NCBI GenBank assembly: GCA_029204225.1
Contig: CM055093.1
Location: forward strand, 3,460,974 to 3,524,973
From: Diphasiastrum complanatum
Lineage: Eukaryota > Streptophyta > Lycopodiopsida > Lycopodiales > Lycopodiaceae
Length of the DNA stretch: 64,000 nt
Reading direction: 5' to 3'
Part shown: positions 21,323 to 32,027 of the stretch, one piece after another
Layout of the letters: every line of letters begins with the position of its first letter
How positions within the stretch are numbered: position 1 is the stretch's first letter
Made by a program: the position numbers and the translations under genes
The notes under the pieces: model-generated
What the model saw: the letters and a program-made list of their open reading frames with translations, nothing else
Told to the model about the DNA's origin: nothing
Database searches by the model: none

Positions 21323-24300
21323 ATGGCTTCCAATGGTGGGATCATGCTAGAGTCTAGTGAAAGGTTGAGTTCATCAAACTACTCTACTTGGAAAGTGAGG
21401 ATGGAGTCCTTACTTGAGTTGAATGAACTCATGGACATAGTTGCAGAAATTGAAGAGAGACCTCTCACACTTCAAGAGCAACAAAGGTTTGATAAGAAGG
21501 CCAAAAGGGCTCTTCATATCATTAAAATGAATGTTACAAATGAACTTCTCAAGGAAGTTGGAAAGTGTCAAAGTGCAAGTGAGGCATGGAATGCCTTAAA
21601 GAAGCTCTTTGAATCAAAGTCCACATCTAGGGTATTGACCCTAAGGAGACAAATATTTTCTAGTAGGCAAAGAGAGGGTGAAAGTGCTCATGCATTTATC
21701 TTGAGAGTTAAGTCCCTAAGTGATGATTTAGTATGCATTGATGAGAACATAAAAGATGGTGAAATAGTCCAAGTTATGTTGAATGGTTTGCTAAATGAAC
21801 ATGCTAACCTTGTGCAAAGTTTTGCCATTCAAAGAGTCTTGCCAAGTGTGGTTGACTTGCAAGAAATCTTATTGGCTGAAGAACATAGGTTGCAATCAAA
21901 GCTTGATGGTGCATCCTTGCAAGGTGGAGGTGAAGAGGCTTTCTTCACAAAAGGCAAATTCAAGGGCAAAGGTAAAGGCAAAGGGAAATGGTCCAAAGGT
22001 GGTAACTTTGATCATGATGATCACTCTTCCTCTTCCTCTTCTACTAAGAACAATAAGTCAAAGTTCAAGTGCTTTTATTGTGGGATAAAAGGTCATTTTG
22101 CAAATGAATGTTATAAGAAGAAAAGAGAGCAAGGAGAGAGGCAAGGAAATCTTACAATAGATGAGGAAGAACATAACACATGTGAATCACTTGTTATGAC
22201 TTCAAGTTTGTTAGCCAACATAGATGATAATGATCCTTGGTGGATTGATAGTGGAGCCTCATCTCACATGACAAGACATAAGGAATACTTTACATCCTTA
22301 TTGTCTTATGAGGGAGAAGGTAACATCATCTACACTGCAAATGATGGTCAATGTGACATCAAAGGCATAGGCACTATTCCTATTTCCCTTTCAACAAATA
22401 GGAAAGCAAATCTTGAAAATGTTTTGTACATTCCTTCAATCACTAAGAATTTGCTTAGTGTAAGTCAAATGATTGACAAAGGACTTGATGTGGAGTTCAT
22501 TGGAGATGCATGTTTGATAAGTAAATGTGGATCCTTGATTGCTCAAGGTAGGAGGCATGGTAAACTTTTCAAGCTTGATGCATGTGTGATCTCTAATCAT
22601 GAAGGATGTATGGCTAGGGAGCAATTGACAAACCAAGAAGTTTGGCACAAGAGGTTGGGCCATCCCAACTTCAAATCTTTGGAGGTAATGGCAAAGAAAG
22701 AGCTTGTTCTTGGTCTCCCTAAAAGTCTTGTTGCAAACAATAGTGTTTGTGAACATTGTGCCTTGTCCAAATCTCATAGACTTGCTTATTCTAGATCTAC
22801 TTCTAGATCTAAAGAAGCTTTTCAACTTGTGCATTCTGATATTCATTCTTCTAGTACAACTAGCAATGGTGGGGCAAAGATGTATGCAACTTTCATTGAT
22901 GACTTTAGTAGGTATACTTGGATCTATCTTCTTAAAAGTAAGGATGAAGTGTTTGCTGCATTTGTCAAGTTCAAGAATGAAATGGAAAACCAATTCAATA
23001 CAAAGATCAAATGCTTAAGATCTGATAATGGAGGGGAATACACCTCAAATAGGTTCAAAGACTTTTGTATAGCACATGGGATTAAGAGGGAGATGTCTAG
23101 TCCTAGGACTCCACAACAGAATGGAGTGGCCGAGAGGAAGAATAGAACCCTTTGTGAATGTGCCAAGGCAATGAGACTACATGCTAATCTTGCTAGGTCT
23201 TTTTGGGGGGAAGCTTTAGCATGTGCTAACTATCTATGTAATAGATGGACAAGTGCTTCCTTGGATGGTAAAACTCCTCATGAGGTTCTTTATGGTAGAA
23301 GGCCGAGTGTCAAGCATTGTAGGATCTTTGGATGTACATGTTTTGTCAATATCACACTTGATGATAGAACTAAAGAAGATCCTTCATCAAAGAAGGGTGT
23401 GTTTGTTGGCTATAGTGAAGTAAGCAAGGCTTACAAAGTGTACATTCCTTCTACAAAGAAAGTTGTCATAAGTAGGGATGTCATCTTTCATGAAGAGAAT
23501 GTTTCCAATGTTGTTGATGTTGATGTTGATGTGCCTACTAATCATCATGATGTGCAAGATGTCTTGGATGAAGATGGAGATGCCACTCCAAAGCAAACTT
23601 CAAGGAAGACTCAAAGGCAAAGGGCTAAGCCATCAAGGCTAACCTATGATGAAAAAGGAAAGCAAGTGGTGGACAACTCTAACTTTGCTTTTCTTACCTC
23701 TTTTGATGAACCAACTTGTGTAGGTGAAGCAATTCAAAAGAAGGAATGGATCCAAGCCATGGATCATGAGCATCAAGCACTCATCAAAAGCAACACATGG
23801 AGGTTGGTAAAGCTTCCAAAGGACAAGAAGGCAATTGGTTGTAAGTGGATCTTCAAGATCAAGACAAATCAAGATGGATCAATCAACAAGTACAAGGCAA
23901 GGTTGGTGGCAAAGGGGTATGCTCAAGAATATGGTATTGACTATGATGAGACCTTTGCACCCGTGGCAAAGATGGTAACTATTCGAATCCTAATCTCTCT
24001 TGCAACTCTTTATGATTGGGATATGTGGCAAATGGATGTTACTAATGCCTTCTTGAATGGTGATCTTGAAGAAGATATTTACATGGAGCAACCCGAGGGC
24101 TATGTTTCACATGATGAGCCTAATCATGTGTGCTATCTCCAAAAGAGTTTGTATGGGCTAAAGCAAGCACCAAGGAGTTGGTATGCTAAGCTCAATTCCT
24201 TCTTACTTTCTCAAAACTTTGTTATGAGTGAGTATGATCATTCTCTCTACTTTAGATTGAATGAAAATGATATCACTTTACTTTTGATCTATGTTGATGA

Positions 24301-25276
24301 CATTATCTTAAGTGGTGGTAACAATCTAGATATAGATGAAATCAAGATGGCACTCAAAAGAGAGTTTGAAATTCAAGATCTTGGTAAACTTCATTATATC
24401 TTAGGAATAGAGATTATTAGAACTTCTAAATCTACATTCATATGTCAAGAAAAGTATGTTAACTCTATTCTAAAAAGGTTTCATATGGAAGATTGTAAAG
24501 TTGTTTCTACTCCTATGGAATCAAATGTAAAGCTAACTACAAGAAGTAATGAAAGATCCTTCAAGGACATTACTCTCTATAGAAAGCTAATAGGATCTCT
24601 TATATGGTTAACCATCACAAGACCTGATCTAAGCTTTGTGGTTGGTAAACTAAGTCAATTTATGCAAGATCCTAGTGAGGCTCATTGGAAGCTAGGAAAG
24701 AGAGTACTTAGATACATCTCGGGATCTAGAGATTTTGGCATCTTGTATGGAGGTACTACACCTAACCTTTGTGGATTTTCAGATTCAGATTTTGCAGGTG
24801 ATCAAATGGATAGGAAGTCAACAAGTGCCTTTGCAATCTATCTTGGAGATGGAGTGGTCTCATGGCTATCAAAGAAGCAACCAACTATCTCTCTATCTTC
24901 CACCGAAGCCGAGTACAAGGCATTAACAACATGCACCAAGGAGATTCTTTGGATCAAGAGGATGTTATTGGATCTTCACTTGCTGGAACCAGAGAAGACT
25001 CCAATCATACTTTGTGATAACCTTTCAGCCCAAAGCTTGGCAAGCAATCCTGTTTTTCATGCAAGGAGCAAGCACATTGAGATTGCTCACCATTTTGTGA
25101 GAGATCAAGTCATTGCCAAAGAGGTGGAGCTTCAACATGTCTCTTCAAAGGAGTGTGTGGCTGATATCTTCACCAAACCATTGGGAAAGGACCTATATTT
25201 AATGCATAGATCTAATCTTGGAATGTGCTCAAAGACTATGTTGAAACTAGCATCCAATGTTGAAGAGGGAGTGTGA
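21323..25276 (+). CDS. Ty1/copia Gag-Pol polyprotein, intact
   Basis: 1317 codons without a stop. Domain order is the copia one. Gag lies at about residues 1-240, then a Lys/Gly-rich stretch and the zinc knuckle CFYCGIKGHFANEC (about 250). The aspartic protease has WWIDSGASSH (about 307). Integrase follows, with the GAG-pre region 'VWHKRLGHPNFKSL', a His/Cys finger, and catalytic Asp in 'VHSDIHSS', Asp in 'RSDNGGEY' and Glu in 'NGVAERKNR'. Reverse transcriptase has 'KWIFKIKTNQDGS' and the YVDD box at residue 990. RNase H has 'GFSDSDFAGDQMDRKST', 'SSTEAEYKAL' and 'LCDNLSAQSL'. The polyprotein makes particles, copies the RNA and inserts the cDNA. The ATG is supported by a typical copia Gag start ('ERLSSSNYSTWKVRMESLL'). 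The stop codon TGA at 25274 lies inside the first five bases of the 3' LTR. Confidence 0.97.
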   Translation: MASNGGIMLESSERLSSSNYSTWKVRMESLLELNELMDIVAEIEERPLTLQEQQRFDKKAKRALHIIKMNVTNELLKEVGKCQSASEAWNALKKLFESKSTSRVLTLRRQIFSSRQREGESAHAFILRVKSLSDDLVCIDENIKDGEIVQVMLNGLLNEHANLVQSFAIQRVLPSVVDLQEILLAEEHRLQSKLDGASLQGGGEEAFFTKGKFKGKGKGKGKWSKGGNFDHDDHSSSSSSTKNNKSKFKCFYCGIKGHFANECYKKKREQGERQGNLTIDEEEHNTCESLVMTSSLLANIDDNDPWWIDSGASSHMTRHKEYFTSLLSYEGEGNIIYTANDGQCDIKGIGTIPISLSTNRKANLENVLYIPSITKNLLSVSQMIDKGLDVEFIGDACLISKCGSLIAQGRRHGKLFKLDACVISNHEGCMAREQLTNQEVWHKRLGHPNFKSLEVMAKKELVLGLPKSLVANNSVCEHCALSKSHRLAYSRSTSRSKEAFQLVHSDIHSSSTTSNGGAKMYATFIDDFSRYTWIYLLKSKDEVFAAFVKFKNEMENQFNTKIKCLRSDNGGEYTSNRFKDFCIAHGIKREMSSPRTPQQNGVAERKNRTLCECAKAMRLHANLARSFWGEALACANYLCNRWTSASLDGKTPHEVLYGRRPSVKHCRIFGCTCFVNITLDDRTKEDPSSKKGVFVGYSEVSKAYKVYIPSTKKVVISRDVIFHEENVSNVVDVDVDVPTNHHDVQDVLDEDGDATPKQTSRKTQRQRAKPSRLTYDEKGKQVVDNSNFAFLTSFDEPTCVGEAIQKKEWIQAMDHEHQALIKSNTWRLVKLPKDKKAIGCKWIFKIKTNQDGSINKYKARLVAKGYAQEYGIDYDETFAPVAKMVTIRILISLATLYDWDMWQMDVTNAFLNGDLEEDIYMEQPEGYVSHDEPNHVCYLQKSLYGLKQAPRSWYAKLNSFLLSQNFVMSEYDHSLYFRLNENDITLLLIYVDDIILSGGNNLDIDEIKMALKREFEIQDLGKLHYILGIEIIRTSKSTFICQEKYVNSILKRFHMEDCKVVSTPMESNVKLTTRSNERSFKDITLYRKLIGSLIWLTITRPDLSFVVGKLSQFMQDPSEAHWKLGKRVLRYISGSRDFGILYGGTTPNLCGFSDSDFAGDQMDRKSTSAFAIYLGDGVVSWLSKKQPTISLSSTEAEYKALTTCTKEILWIKRMLLDLHLLEPEKTPIILCDNLSAQSLASNPVFHARSKHIEIAHHFVRDQVIAKEVELQHVSSKECVADIFTKPLGKDLYLMHRSNLGMCSKTMLKLASNVEEGV
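25262..25271 (+). other. Polypurine tract of the young copia element
   Basis: GAAGAGGGAG directly precedes the 3' LTR and is also coding (…EEGV-stop). It primes plus-strand DNA in this family. Confidence 0.8.
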
Positions 25277-25926
25277 AAATTGTCAACATTTCCTAGCTAG
25301 TTTGAGGCCTAAATTGGCTAAAATCGTAAATAGTTTTGGTTCTGGAGTTTCACACGTGTGAACCAGGCCACAATGTTTTTATTTACTGTATTTTTTCAGT
25401 ATGATGAAGTGTCAAACTTCATACCCTTCAAAATGAGACCATTTTGATGTATTTTGGTCATATAAGCCATTTTTAGCTATTTTTCCTATATAGGGAATAT
25501 CTAGGGTCAAGTACCTTCTAGAGAGAGGAGAGAGAGTCATCTTCCTCATCCATAAATAGTAGGGAAGTCGTGGAGAACAGGTTGGAGAAACCTTTTGTAT
25601 GCTTCATTGAGATCAATAGATCATTGTCATTGTTTCTTCCTCCATTGAGAGCATTGTTGTGTGTATTGTCTTCAAGCTATTGTGTATGATCTTAGGTGCT
25701 TTCCAAAAGTGATAGGCTGATGTATTATGGACTGTATAATGCTATTTTGGGCCGCACTTGATGTTTATGGAAGTTTCCATTTGTGATAAATGCTTTTTGA
25801 TCAAGTTCTTTGCATTCTAGGTAGCATAGAATGTGTTGCCAATTCCTAGCTTATGTAGTTTGGAGTGCAAGCATTCAAGCCAATGATCTTGGAGTTTAGA
25901 TCCACTTAGGATCTGTATTTTTCACA
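25272..25926 (+). repeat. 3' LTR of the young copia element
   Basis: 655 bp, identical to the 5' LTR except for two C/T differences that I could find by eye. It is followed by the GACAG duplication and then by the interrupted gypsy gag. Confidence 0.97.
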
Positions 25927-25931
25927 GACAG

Positions 25932-26756
25932 TACTAGAAAATAAGACACTGGGTGCATAAAACACAAGAGGAGGAAAGAGAGCAAGAACGAAACAATCCC
26001 ACAGAACCTCCAGTCGACGTCGAACCAGATCCGCAAACAGACTCACCACTGCGCATTGATCAGAATGATCGATTGCACCAACATGAACCACTTTTTCACA
26101 TGGTGGAGCATGAGGAACCACGCACTGAAAGGCTCATACTCCTGTTGTCAAGCCACGTTAGTTTACCCCTCGGAAAACTACTACGGATTGCACCACAAGC
26201 GAAAAGCCTTCTAGCTGAATGGGCCAAGGCGGATGAGAAGCCAGTAGCGCCTGAGCCCATATATTGTGCGGGCGATGATGAAACAAGTAACGTCCTCCAC
26301 ATCGGAGCAGCATGCGAAAGTGAGGAACACAACATCACTTTGCCAATCAAACACAAGAGATTTGAGGACGAGGCAACAGTGGTAGATGGAGGATCGGGTG
26401 TCAATCTGATCTCCACTACTTTGTACAAAAAATGGGGATTACAAGGATTGAAGCCAGCCAGATTCGCCATCAAGTTAGCAGATCAATCCTGTGTGAAACC
26501 AAAAGGTGTAGTTGTTGGTATCCCGTAAAGATAGTAGGCATGAAGTATATGATTACTTTTGTGGTCATGGATATACCTGAATCTCCATCTGCAAACGGTA
26601 TTTTACTGGGAAGACCATGGTTGAGGGCTGCGCAAGTAATACACAACTGGGGTATAGGGAAACTCACCTTCAAGAACAGAGAACAGGCTGTAAAGGTGGA
26701 TCTAACCACATGGGCAGTAAAACCTATTGCACAAGTTTTGACACTATTTGATGGCC
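25932..26756 (+). pseudogene. Gypsy B: end of gag and aspartic protease, resumed after the copia element
   Basis: The gag C-terminus continues from 25932. The protease follows: 'VVDGGSGVNLIS' (about 26380) in place of the usual D-T/S-G motif, and 'GILLGRPWLRAA' (about 26601), the flap/ILG region. A frameshift near 26525 separates the two halves. Just after 'VKVDLTTW' and 'LFDGHTF' the reading changes directly to the end of RNase H, so reverse transcriptase and most of RNase H are missing. The Asp-Gly-Gly-Ser-Gly active site is an odd variant and may be inactive. Confidence 0.8.
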
Positions 26757-28232
26757 ACACATTTTGCTTTTACGGACCATCAACCCTTGCTATATCCCGT
26801 TAATAAAACTTGCAACACCGGAAGAATCACCAGATGGCTCCTGTTGTTGTTGGAATTTGATTTTCGGATAGTAGTTCGTAAGGGAAAACGACACTACATG
26901 GTAGATCATGTGTCACGAATCAAGGGAAAGGAAATTGCAACCCAACCCGATGATGAGCTGGCAGATGCTGCCTTATTTTACGTGGATACAGTACCAGAAT
27001 GGGCTGCCGACATTGTTGAATATCTAATGCGGGGCCAACCAGAAACATCACTACCAAAGGCGGAACAACGGAAATTGATCTTAAAAGCTAGACCTTATCA
27101 GCTGATTGCCAGCCAGTTGTACCAAAGAGGTCTAGACAGAATTCTTCGGCGGTGTATTCTTTCTCATGAGACCACCCAGATCATTTCGCTTTCACATGAA
27201 GGCATGGGTGGAGGTCATTTTGCATCTGACATTACAGTTCGCAAGGTCCTGCAATCAGGATGTTGGTGGCCAACGATTCATAAAGACACAGAGGAATACT
27301 TGAAAAAGTGCGATGTGTGCAAAAGGGCAAGAAGACCAATGAGATTGAACTATGACCTACTGCAACCAATCTTAGTCCAAGCACCGTTCGAGAAATGGAG
27401 ATTGGATTATATTGGTCCAATTCACCCTGTAGCAAGGAGTTCCCAGGCTCGATACATAGTCGTAGCCACAGACTACCTTATCAAATGGGTCGAAGCCAAG
27501 GCAGTACGAGTAGCTGACGCTAGGACCACTGCCAAGTTTCTTTATGAAAATAGCATTTTGCGCTTCGAGTGCCCGATGGAACTAGTTAGTGATCACGGAA
27601 GCCATTTCATCAACGAGACCATCAAGGTCCTATTGGAAGAATTCTTCGTGATCCACAGAACCAGTACACCTTATTATCCTCGTGGTAATGGGCAAGCAGA
27701 ATCATCCAATAAGATCATGTGTAGCGTGCTCACGAAAACAGATGAAGCTAGCAGATCATATTGGGAACACAAGTTACATGCTGCACTGTGGGCAGTCAGA
27801 ATAGCATATAAAGATAGCACTAATCAAACACCATTTCAATTGGTATACGGTCAGGATGCTGTGATGTCAATAGAGTTTCTAGTTCCTTCATTAATAATTG
27901 CCACCGCACAACGTCTTAATGAGTCCAAATCTCTATAGGTATGGCACGAAGCTCTGCATAAACTCTGTGAAACACGCTTACTAGTTGTGCATGCACTGGC
28001 AGCTGAAAAGGAAAGACGCAAGGCTTGGCATGATTGCAAATTACAAAAAAAGGATCTTTGATTAGGAGATCTGGTCCTGATGTATAAAACCAAGGCGATC
28101 AAGGGGAAGTTAAAATTCACAGGCGAAGGTTCTTAGAGGATCAAGAAAATTCTTAATCATGGGGTCGTGAACTTAGAATAGCTTGATGGGACGCCCTGTG
28201 ACACACCCGTCAATGGTAGCCAGTTGCACAAG
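26757..28232 (+). pseudogene. Gypsy B: RNase H remnant and integrase
   Basis: A frame open from 26748 to 27938 starts with the tail of RNase H ('FTDHQPLLYPVNK', 'RWLLLLLEFDF'). It then gives a full integrase: an HHCC finger ('SHEGMGGGHFASD … CDVCKRA', about 27190-27330), catalytic Asp in 'RLDYIGPIHP' (about 27405), Asp in 'VSDHGSHFI' (about 27592) and Glu in 'NGQAESSNK' (about 27697). All three catalytic acids are present. A stop at 27938 precedes the C-terminal module ('GDLVLMYKTKAIKGKLKF', about 28065-28230) of GPY/F type. Integrase would insert the cDNA, but without RT the copy is not autonomous. Confidence 0.88.
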
Positions 28233-29338
28233 TAATGGCCACCAAAGTAGGACAGATCCAGATTAGGGATGACACGTTACAAAAAGCTAATCTGCTCAGC
28301 CATTACCGCTAGATCTAAGGAGATTAGGCCAAATCAAGCTAAATCCATGAAGATTCAGCCAGATCTGACAGGATCGGGAAAATCCATCAGAATCCAAGGA
28401 GGATCCAGATCCTGATAGGGTCAAAAAAGAAGCAGACCATCAGATTGACTGAGGGATCTACTACCAAGAATCCATCAAAACTTCCAAAGCACTACCAACA
28501 GTCAGATCAAGCTTGGATGAAGCTGATTGCCAGTTTACAAAAGTTAAAAATCAGAAAATCTCGAGATCTCGTCAAAAAAAAAAAAACACTCTGAAGGAGC
28601 ACTTTTTTCATGATTTTTTGAGATCCCCTGGGAGATAGCTCTTGAAAATTGGACAGTCACCAGATCTGACCTAGATGCATCCATGAAAATCTCTGTGAGA
28701 GTTCTTGATGGAGGAGTCATCATTTTTTAGTGTACGCGGGAGTTCCCAGAAGCAGAATTTCTGAACCCTTGCAGAGCATCAAGATCAACTTACCAACTCT
28801 TGCAACGTGCCTAAATGGAATCAGAGCAGTGAAATTAGCCTGCCTATATGGTCTGATCTTGAAAATCCAATCACAGGAACAAGTTGTGCGAGAGATTACT
28901 TCTTGCAAGAGTTCAACCCTCGCAGAACCTTCGCATACCAGTCAAATCACCTTCTGAACTCTCGTAGACTTCCCTGAGGTCTTAGAATTTGTGAAGAAGG
29001 TGCCTCCCAAAATTTGGATGGAATTGAACAAGGGAAAGTGAATTTCACCTAATACGCACTCTAAATTCCGCTATATAAGGGATGAATTTGAGTCATTTGT
29101 CATCTTTGCTAGCGAAGCTCTGTCGAGATTTCCACTGATAATACCAAGTTTTTTGTTTTCAACCAAACTTCCTACCAGCTGTCATCTGTCATCTGCTCAT
29201 ATCAAACAACGATCTACACTCTGAACTACAATCATTGTCATCCAACACTCATTATTCTCAATTTTCTACTATTTCCTTCCATTTTCCACCGTTTTTCTAC
29301 TTTTTTGACTTTTTCGACCACTAATTATCATTGCTAAC
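28233..29338 (+). repeat. Non-coding spacer between pol and ORF3 of gypsy B
   Basis: No frame. The same TGCGAGAG / CTCGCAGA motif as in the leader recurs (28695-28970: 'tgtgcgagagattac', 'caaccctcgcagaac', 'gaactctcgtagac'). A matching spacer is at 43199-44277. Confidence 0.75.
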
Positions 29339-30376
29339 ATGGCCTCCTCATCCTCTGAAGACTCTGGCGCCAAACAGGTGATCCAGCGTGACATCCCCGA
29401 GGCCACGCAAATTTGGCCTCTACCCTCTGACACTTTGATCCAACCATGGCTGCAGACAACCGCGCCCCTCCAAGAAGCAATGGATTTTTATTCGGCGCTC
29501 TTCCATTCTGAGATTAACATGGGCCTCGGCCTTCACGCTTACACCACCTGGGACGAGGACAAGGCCCGTTTCCACTTCGTGTACCAAGGTACCACGTACA
29601 AGGTCAGGATTAATGTCGACTCAATGATCACTGTTGGCATTATGTTCGTTGATCATCAACCCATTGCCACGCCAAGCTCTGATCAAACCATTCGTCACCC
29701 AAACCACACCAAAAATTCCCATCCAGACTAACAATGGTGACCTGACTGAAGCTATCACGGAACTCGTCATTCAAGTAGCTGCGCATCTGTTGAATAACTT
29801 TCTGGTTATTTCAACATTTCGCAAGGACAGAATCCAGTCTACGCTGCTGAGTCAGATAGTGAAATCCTTTCTGGAATTCCCTAACCCCTCCGTTGTGCCA
29901 TACGATTGGCATAGCTTCCTTATTCGAGAACTAACAAACTCCATCAAACCCAACAAGCAGGCCCCCTGTTGTGTAACTTTGCATGCACACTTCTTGAGGT
30001 GAAAGTGCATGGTTTCCAACGCTCATCTCTCCTGTCTACCCTTGTGCCATATACTAACCTTTACCCACCATCTCAAGCATCTACCTCCTCCCAACCTGCA
30101 GTCATTAACACAACGGCCAGCAAACGAATGCGTGGTGCTGCCTCTACATCCACATCTCCACCTGTTACCTGACGACGTGTCTCCACTGCCGCACTAACTA
30201 CTCCATCAACCACCGCCACTTCTTCTTCCATGCAACCCCCCACTCCAATTATTGTTGTCATTACCTCTCTTCCTATTCCATCCACATTTGTTTCTGTCTC
30301 CATCTCTGTTTCTTCTGTTGATACCACTCCTACTTCTCTTTCAATGTCCGCTGCTCCATCCATCACCATCGCATCC
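29339..30376 (+). pseudogene. Gypsy B: additional ORF (ORF3) after pol, truncated
   Basis: Starts 'MASSSSEDSGAKQVIQRD' and reads through 'QIWPLPSDTLIQPWLQ' and 'INMGLGLHAYTTWDEDKARF'. Frame changes near 29660 and 30000 follow, then a Ser/Thr-rich part. It is a clear homologue of 44278-46560. Similarity to that copy stops at about 30376 ('ccatcaccatcgcatc'), where minus-strand gypsy sequence starts. The position after integrase matches the extra ORFs of Tat- and Athila-type elements. I recognise no domain, transmembrane segment or enzyme motif in this copy, so its function is unknown. Confidence 0.7.
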
Positions 30377-30444
30377 CGATCAGGATCAGCTCTATAAACT
30401 CGCCACCACGTGGTGGTGCATCCATCTAAATGTAAAACAACCAA

Positions 30445-30947
30445 CTAGATCTTCTGAGGATCAGTCTTAGGGTAGATTTGAGAATATGTGTCAAGCCTAG
30501 CAAACCAATTCTCTAATAAGTTCTCGTCAGAGGAACCAAAATAGGTAGCAAGCTGTACCCTATCACAAAAGTCTCGAGCAAAGTGTGGCTCAGGAAGTGA
30601 GGGACGTGAAAAGAAACCAAGAGATGGATTAGGTGGAATGAACGGTCCACCACGAGGCTGACTAGCAGAGGAAGATGGAAATCCCAATGGAGGGGGAGTC
30701 CCAAATAAAGAAAAATAGGAGCTTTACCAGAACCATGAGGCTGTAAAGAATCGATCTGTGACTGCATAGTAGCAAATCCGATCATAACGGTATTGAAGCG
30801 AAGAACGAGACCAGAAAGGGTCTCATCCATGCGACGAAACTGATCGGATAAGGTTTCTTGATTAGTCTCACTCGGGGTAGGTGAATGTGTCGTAATGATA
30901 GTGAAAAGAATAGACGACAACTTGAGAGAGCAAACTCTTGTCGTCAC
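30445..30947 (-). pseudogene. Gypsy gag N-terminal remnant, minus strand
   Basis: Two overlapping minus-strand frames belong to one protein. The first has 'NQETLSDQFRRMDETLSG' followed by 'MQSQIDSLQPHGSG', a coiled-coil-like start typical of chromovirus-type Gag. The second has 'FARDFCDRVQLATYFGSSDE' and 'ENWFARLDTYSQIYPKTDPQ', the beginning of the retrotransposon Gag core. A frameshift near 30690 separates them. The rest is missing beyond 30377. Confidence 0.7.
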
Positions 30948-31579
30948 CCCAAATTAGTCTATTAAAACCACTATTATCACAACTACGAAAGGACAACAAT
31001 CAACAAATGAAAAAAAAGTGAAAATGAAGGCTGTAAAAATGTGCTGGACAACAAGGAGGCAAGTGACAAATTGGAGTATCAAACGGAGTCGGAATTTTGT
31101 GAAATTTAGTTGAGGATGGGCGATGGACAGCTTGCAAACAAGGTGTGAAAAATGGCTGCAAACGGAGACAAAAACGGACGAAAGTGACAAGTATGAAACG
31201 GCTGGACAGCCTGCAAACAAAAGTGAAAAGAGGGCTGAAAATGGAAGGAGGAACGAATAAAAGAGATGAGAGAATTGGATGCTAGAGAGCCTGCAAACAA
31301 GCTGGAAATGGGTGATAGAGGGTTGGAACTTGGGGCCAGAAATAATCTGCCCAAAAAAAAAAAAAATTCTGGCTGCCAAATTTAGCGAAAGTACTTCCGC
31401 TAACTATCTGCTAAAGCTCCGCCAAGGAAAATGCTATGATAGGAGCTGGTCCTCCTCCAAACTGTGCTGAATGTTGCTGAAGCAAAGAGACGAAAGCCCT
31501 CAGCAAAGAGAGAAAAATCAGCAAGGAAAATGGGCACCCAATCAAAAAATCAGATCTGAAATTTAGCACTCAGGAAAGT

Positions 31580-31592
31580 GCTCTGATACCAA
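31580..31592 (-). other. tRNA-iMet primer binding site of the minus-strand gypsy element
   Basis: The plus strand reads gctctgataccaa, so the minus strand is TTGGTATCAGAGC, next to the LTR-like 31594-32027. Confidence 0.7.
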
Positions 31593-32027
31593 GTTAAGAA
31601 TAGAGCCACAACTGATCTAGAGCTAAGCTATGAAAGCTTCACATAAGCAAGACTTAAGCTATGAAAGCAGCACACAAGCAAGACTTAACCCTAGAAAGCA
31701 GGAAAGAGTGAGATTAAGGAGACTAAAGAGACAAAACAATACCATCAGCTGAATAACAAATGACACAGTTTCCCTACTTATAGCCAAGAGGAAGCCCTAA
31801 AAGGAAGCTTCCGGTGGCTAGGGCCCAACTGGGAGAGAAAATAGTGCACCCTCCAAGAAGGCCCCCACACTCCAGTAATTTGTCCAAATGGCCTAATAAT
31901 GAGTAATAAGGCCAAAGGCCAACCATATAGTCTAAGTGTCACTAATGAATAAAAAAGGGCCCAATGCTTGCTTATGCATAAAGTAAAGTAAATGTAAATG
32001 GATGCGGCGAATGTAATGAGCTGAGTC

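Larger units (their letters stand above)
19491..25931 (+). mobile_element. Full-length, young Ty1/copia element with target-site duplication
   Basis: LTRs of 655 bp at 19496-20150 and 25272-25926 flank a primer site, a 1.16-kb leader, one uninterrupted polyprotein frame and a purine tract. GACAG on both sides (19491-19495, 25927-25931) is the 5-bp target duplication. The target was the gag of gypsy copy B. I find only two differences between the LTRs, both C/T (near 19549/25325 and 19614/25390), so the insertion is recent. All parts needed for autonomous transposition appear present; actual activity cannot be judged from sequence. Confidence 0.97.
30377..32027 (-). mobile_element. Ty3/gypsy element 5' end on the minus strand (LTR, primer site, gag start)
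   Basis: Reading leftward: an LTR of roughly 435 bp (32027-31594), a TTGGTATCAGAGC primer site (31592-31580), a leader, then a Gag N-terminus. The remainder is cut at 30377 against ORF3 of gypsy B. The right end meets copia pol at about 32028. Its LTR starts TGGACTCAGC on the minus strand if the 'gagtcca' at about 32021-32027 is the border; this border is approximate. Confidence 0.65.

Noticed and set aside
22436-22993. Minus-strand ORFs inside the copia polyprotein
   Set aside because: Shadows of the plus-strand coding frame without any motif.
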